Assembly: GCA_009778945.1 (NCBI GenBank)
Contig: WRFF01000005.1
Coordinates: forward strand, 1-23,553
Direction of reading: 5' to 3'
DNA: 23,553 nt
DNA from: Clostridiales bacterium
GTDB taxonomy: Bacteria > Bacillota > Clostridia > Peptostreptococcales > Anaerovoracaceae
Part shown: one piece after another, positions 20,656 through 23,553 of the stretch
How the letters are laid out: every line of letters starts with the position of its first letter
Numbering within the stretch: the stretch's first letter is position 1
Made by a program: the position numbers and the translations under genes
Notes under the pieces: model-generated
Database searches by the model: none
Seen by the model: only the letters and a program-made list of their open reading frames with translations
Told to the model about the DNA's origin: nothing

Positions 20656-22161
20656 ATGATAACGAAATTACAGTATTTTTCCGACGGAAAATGGTTGGAA
20701 TCCAAAACAGAAAAATTTATGGACGTCTACAATCCGAGTACAGGCGAGGTGCTCGCCCAAGCCCCGTGCTGTACAAAAGATGAAGTCGAAGCGGCCATCG
20801 AAGCGGCGGCGGCGGCATTCCCCGCCTGGTCGGCTACGCCGGTGATGAAGCGCGTGCAGATATTGTACAAGGTCAGAAGCCTGCTGGAAGAGCATATGGG
20901 TGAACTGACGGAGCTCGTGTGCCGGGAGAACGGCAAGGCCTGGGGTGACGCCGAGGGCGAAATACTCAAGGTACTAGAAGGCACAGAGCAGGCTATTTCC
21001 GCCCCGAACCTTATGCTGGGTGAAAGCCTGATGAATGCTTCCACAGGGGTAGATACCGTTTTGTACCGGGAACCGATCGGCGTGTTTGCCGGGATCGTCC
21101 CGTTCAATTTCCCCGCCATGATCCCGATGGGATGGATGTTCCCCATGTGCATGGCGACAGGGAATACGATGATTATCAAAGCGGCAAGCATGACCCCGAT
21201 GTCCAGCCTGCGCATCGCGGAACTATATCAGGAAGCCGGACTGCCTTCCGGCGTACTGAATATCGTCACCTGTTCAAGGAACGAAGCGGAGTTATTCCTT
21301 TCCCATCCAAAGGTGAAAGGGATCAGCTTTGTCGGCTCGGCCTCGGTCGGCCTGCATGTTTATTCCACGGCGGCGGCGAACGGCAAACGGGTGCAGGCGC
21401 TTGCTGAAGCCAAGAACCACGCCCTTGTCCTTGAGGACGCCCCTATCGGCCGCACGGCTGCGGGCATTATCAACGCAACCTTCGGCTGCGCGGGGGAACG
21501 CTGCATGGCTATGCCTGTAATCGTCGTCCAAGAGAGCATCGCGGACGAGCTTGTGGCCGCCATTGCGGAGAAAGCCAGAGGGCTCAACATCTGCCCGGCC
21601 TATAATAAAGATTCGGACATGGGGCCTATCGTGACGTCCGAGCATCGCAATTTTGTAACCAGGTGGATTGAGAAAGGCGTAGAGGAAGGCGCAGAAGTCG
21701 TTTTGGACGGCAGGGGTTATGAAGTCCCCGGTTATGAAAAAGGATTTTTCCTCGGCCCCACGATATTGGATCATGTGACTCCCGATATGACGGTCGGCAT
21801 AGAGGAAATCTTTGGACCGGTACTCTGCGTCAAGCGCGTGAAAGATTTTGAAGAAGGTATCACGCTGATGAACCAGAGCCGCCTCGCTAACGGCTCCATC
21901 ATCTTTACTCAAAACGGTTACTACGCAAGGGAGTTCACGAGGCGCACCCACGGCGGCATGGTCGGCGTGAATGTCGGCATTCCGATACCGGTGGGGGTAT
22001 TCCCGTTCTGCGGCCATAAGGGCAGTTTTTTCGGCGATCTTCACTGCCTCGGCAAGGACGGCCTACGCTTCTATACCGAAAGCAAAAGCGTTACTACCCG
22101 CTGGTTTGATGAAGAGGAAAAGAGACGTGAAAAGGTAGATTCCTGGGATGGGACGATTTAG
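20656..22161 (+). CDS. mmsA: CoA-acylating methylmalonate-semialdehyde dehydrogenase-type aldehyde dehydrogenase
   Basis: 501 residues of the aldehyde dehydrogenase superfamily, closest to the MmsA/IolA branch. The NAD region shows GIVPFNFPAMIPMGWMFP and IIKAASMTPMS with FVGSASVG (225-232). The branch-specific EAKNHALVLEDA replaces the ELGGK motif, and the nucleophile is C283 in GCAGERCMAM. The C-terminal half has EEIFGPVL and NVGIPIPVGVFPFCGHKGS, again MmsA-like. Such enzymes turn methylmalonate- or malonate-semialdehyde into propionyl-CoA or acetyl-CoA, in valine or inositol catabolism. No inositol or valine genes are adjacent, so the true substrate may differ. The start follows AAGGAGG at good spacing. 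It appears monocistronic behind its own regulated promoter. Confidence 0.88.
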   Translation: MITKLQYFSDGKWLESKTEKFMDVYNPSTGEVLAQAPCCTKDEVEAAIEAAAAAFPAWSATPVMKRVQILYKVRSLLEEHMGELTELVCRENGKAWGDAEGEILKVLEGTEQAISAPNLMLGESLMNASTGVDTVLYREPIGVFAGIVPFNFPAMIPMGWMFPMCMATGNTMIIKAASMTPMSSLRIAELYQEAGLPSGVLNIVTCSRNEAELFLSHPKVKGISFVGSASVGLHVYSTAAANGKRVQALAEAKNHALVLEDAPIGRTAAGIINATFGCAGERCMAMPVIVVQESIADELVAAIAEKARGLNICPAYNKDSDMGPIVTSEHRNFVTRWIEKGVEEGAEVVLDGRGYEVPGYEKGFFLGPTILDHVTPDMTVGIEEIFGPVLCVKRVKDFEEGITLMNQSRLANGSIIFTQNGYYAREFTRRTHGGMVGVNVGIPIPVGVFPFCGHKGSFFGDLHCLGKDGLRFYTESKSVTTRWFDEEEKRREKVDSWDGTI

Positions 22162-22330
22162 TATCTGACAACCGGGATCGGATGGATAGAATTTTTATTA
22201 CATAAATTTGTTGTTGAGCAACAGAGGGTCTATTCAAAACTTCGGACAGGATGTTAAGGTGGATCTGAAAGAGCGTCATCCTTCCGCTTTGTCTTTGATC
22301 GATTATATCAGATTAGGGTTTTTGATAAAC

Positions 22331-22339
22331 TGGTACAAT
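22331..22339 (+). promoter_or_regulatory. Candidate extended -10 promoter
   Basis: TGGTACAAT matches the extended -10 form TGnTAnAAT well. No good -35 lies 16-18 bp upstream, which is tolerated by extended -10 promoters. A transcript from here would have a ~275-nt leader before the gene at 22623 and would meet the terminator at 22551. Confidence 0.35.
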
Positions 22340-22550
22340 TGAAGAACGGGTAAAGCGCACGATGAGGCGGTGGAATATCAAGGATATTTCAGATATTTCA
22401 AAATAACCGTGCGGTTTTGTTTTAGAGTTGCGATATATGTAAACGGCGAATGTCTCAAATCTCTCAAAGACGCTTGACGTTTTCGAAAGATAATATTTTG
22501 CTCTTTCAGTTGCATTTTATGATAAGATAAAAATAAGAACTGCTCTTTTG

Positions 22551-22587
22551 GGGGAATGCGTATAGAGGCGCGTTCCCCATTTTTATT
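22551..22587 (+). terminator. Intrinsic (rho-independent) terminator, possibly an attenuator
   Basis: GGGGAATGCG (22551-22560) pairs with CGCGTTCCCC (22569-22578) as a 10-bp stem with one U-G pair and the eight-base loop TATAGAGG. ATTTTTATT follows. It lies ~390 bp after the mmsA-like gene and only 36 bp before the next start codon, so it ends upstream transcription or controls read-through into the downstream locus. Confidence 0.85.
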
Positions 22588-22622
22588 AAGCAATTTTAAA
22601 TAATAGTTTATGAGAGGAACCG

Positions 22623-23294
22623 ATGGAGAACAAAGAGATTTTCGAAAAAGCGTTTGGGCGAGAAGAGCGTTTTCAGCAGGACGCGGTGTTGCTTACAGAA
22701 ATAGCGGGCAAACTTTCCGGCAGCGAAAGAGGGATCCTGTCCCTGTACGATTTCTACCAGGATGATAAAAATAGCATATGGAGCGAGATAGGTTGTTCGC
22801 CTCTGTCTGCCGAGAAATATGGAGAGGATGTATTTTTCGATTTTGGCGACAAAGGGCTTCAACTCGGGAAAGAGGATTTCTTCTTGTTCCTTTCGCTTGT
22901 TTCGGATATTTTCCTACCAATTCTCCCACTTGGCAGTGTGGTGGGCCTAAAGAAAGACGCGCTGAAAAAGATGGGTTTGCCGGATGACTATTCGCCCGAT
23001 TTGGTGATTGTAGACCGGTACTTGGCCGTGCCGGACGCGGGGATATATTTTCCGTACAGCGGCGTGGTCTATCCGCTTGGAAGTTTCGGCACGGAGAGAA
23101 AGATCTATTTTGGCCCGCAGCTGATCGAAAAAGTGATATTTCCCGGCTACGCGGACAGGAGGGAAAAGCCTTTCCACGCGCTGATGAAAGAGGAATATAT
23201 TCTGGAGAGAAGGCTTCACTCCATGAGTTTTGCGGGCGAGCAGGAAGGAGCAATATTGCAGAGTAAACTAAGGGAAGCTGCGGGAGGCGTTTGA
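22623..23294 (+). CDS. DUF4176 domain protein, putative type VII secretion-associated
   Basis: 223 residues, soluble, no signal peptide. The N-terminal ~95 residues are unfamiliar and charged. From about residue 99 the pattern LPLGSVVGLKK ... VIVDRYLAV ... FPYSGVVYPLG ... YFGPQLIEKVIFPGYADRREKPF matches my recollection of DUF4176, a small domain encoded next to type VII (Ess/ESX-like) secretion effectors in Firmicutes. Its molecular role is unknown. The domain normally stands almost alone; here it carries a long N-terminal extension. AGAGGAA precedes the ATG at 22623. The stop is one base before the next gene's ATG, so the two are coupled. Assignment is from motif memory, not a search. Confidence 0.65.
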   Translation: MENKEIFEKAFGREERFQQDAVLLTEIAGKLSGSERGILSLYDFYQDDKNSIWSEIGCSPLSAEKYGEDVFFDFGDKGLQLGKEDFFLFLSLVSDIFLPILPLGSVVGLKKDALKKMGLPDDYSPDLVIVDRYLAVPDAGIYFPYSGVVYPLGSFGTERKIYFGPQLIEKVIFPGYADRREKPFHALMKEEYILERRLHSMSFAGEQEGAILQSKLREAAGGV

Positions 23295-23295
23295 T

Positions 23296-23553
23296 ATGGG
23301 TGAGATCAAATATACCTATGAAAAACTTTCTGACAGCGCGGCGACGATTTCAAGCGAAAGGGAGCAGATGCAAACATATGATCAGAAGTTCTTAGACGAT
23401 CTTAAAACGGATATCAGCATGTTTCATTCGGGCTACGCGGATAAGATCGGTGATACGATCAGCAATATGAAAGATGTGGGCGCGGATGATCTGATTTATC
23501 AGCTTGACCAGTATTCCACTACGCTCAGCACAGCCGAGTCGTTGATGAAGGAA
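23296..23553 (+). CDS. Helical WXG100/TIGR04197-like protein, N-terminal part (truncated by window edge)
   Basis: 86 codons from an ATG at 23296 stay open to the window edge. The product, starting MGEIKYTYEKLSDSAATISS, is charged and predicted almost entirely helical, with two long amphipathic helices around a break at FHSGYADKIG (~43-52). That plan, together with the coupled DUF4176 gene upstream, fits small type VII secretion effectors or effector-partner proteins, though no Trp-X-Gly is present at the turn. GGGAGG at 23282-23287 is a good ribosome binding site. It could also be the N-terminal domain of a larger protein; the full length is outside the window. Confidence 0.55.
   Translation, partial: MGEIKYTYEKLSDSAATISSEREQMQTYDQKFLDDLKTDISMFHSGYADKIGDTISNMKDVGADDLIYQLDQYSTTLSTAESLMKE

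Larger units (their letters stand above)
22162..22622. other. 461-bp non-coding region between mmsA-like gene and type VII-associated locus
   Basis: No convincing gene. It is AT-rich compared with its neighbours. Seen inside are a probable extended -10 promoter (22331-22339), a tandem nine-base repeat GATATTTCA (22383-22391, 22392-22400) and an intrinsic terminator (22551-22587). A short open frame near 22240-22340 (QNFGQDVKVDLKERHPSAL...) has no good start or ribosome binding site and could be a decayed gene fragment. Confidence 0.6.

Overview
The window looks like a chromosomal piece from a GC-rich anaerobic Firmicute of the Clostridia type. I infer this from gene content and architecture: FabK (FMN enoyl-ACP reductase) instead of FabI, an S-component thiamine transporter of the ThiT type behind a TPP riboswitch, strong AGGAGG-type ribosome binding sites, a eukaryote-like NADP-type isocitrate dehydrogenase, and the start of a locus with a DUF4176 protein, a family seen with Firmicute type VII secretion genes. 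The species cannot be named from the sequence alone.

Left third (1-9275). A LysR-type regulator, cut by the window edge, is divergent from a co-directional cluster: MFS transporter, URO-D family protein with the zinc ligands of corrinoid methyltransferases, the three subunits of a molybdenum hydroxylase (FAD, 2Fe-2S, Mo), an S-adenosylhomocysteine hydrolase-like protein and an M20 amidohydrolase. Four neighbouring genes in the core (URO-D to the Mo subunit) overlap by 1-4 bases, so they are one translationally coupled unit. It looks like an uncharacterised catabolic module: import, demethylation or C1 transfer, hydroxylation of a (hetero)aromatic substrate, and hydrolysis. The Mo subunit has Gln where the family's catalytic Glu normally sits.

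Middle (9276-18390). An AT-rich gap carries a 116-bp element with 30-bp near-perfect terminal inverted repeats, then a glutamyl-tRNA synthetase (gltX) whose 3' end overlaps that of a convergent fatty-acid operon, fabK-fabD-fabG-fabF. Upstream of that operon, on the same strand, lie a histidine kinase and an OmpR-type response regulator, preceded by an iron-sulfur-flavoprotein-like reductase. The regulator gene has three 11-bp-phased direct repeats in front of it and fabK has a 23-bp-phased repeat pair; both look like operators.

Right third (18391-23553). Isocitrate dehydrogenase (minus strand) is divergent from a TPP riboswitch and thiT. A methylmalonate-semialdehyde-dehydrogenase-like gene follows behind a repeat-rich promoter region. 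Then comes a 461-bp non-coding stretch with a probable promoter and an intrinsic terminator, and finally the first genes of a putative type VII secretion-associated locus that runs off the window.

I saw no tRNA, rRNA, CRISPR array or intact insertion sequence.
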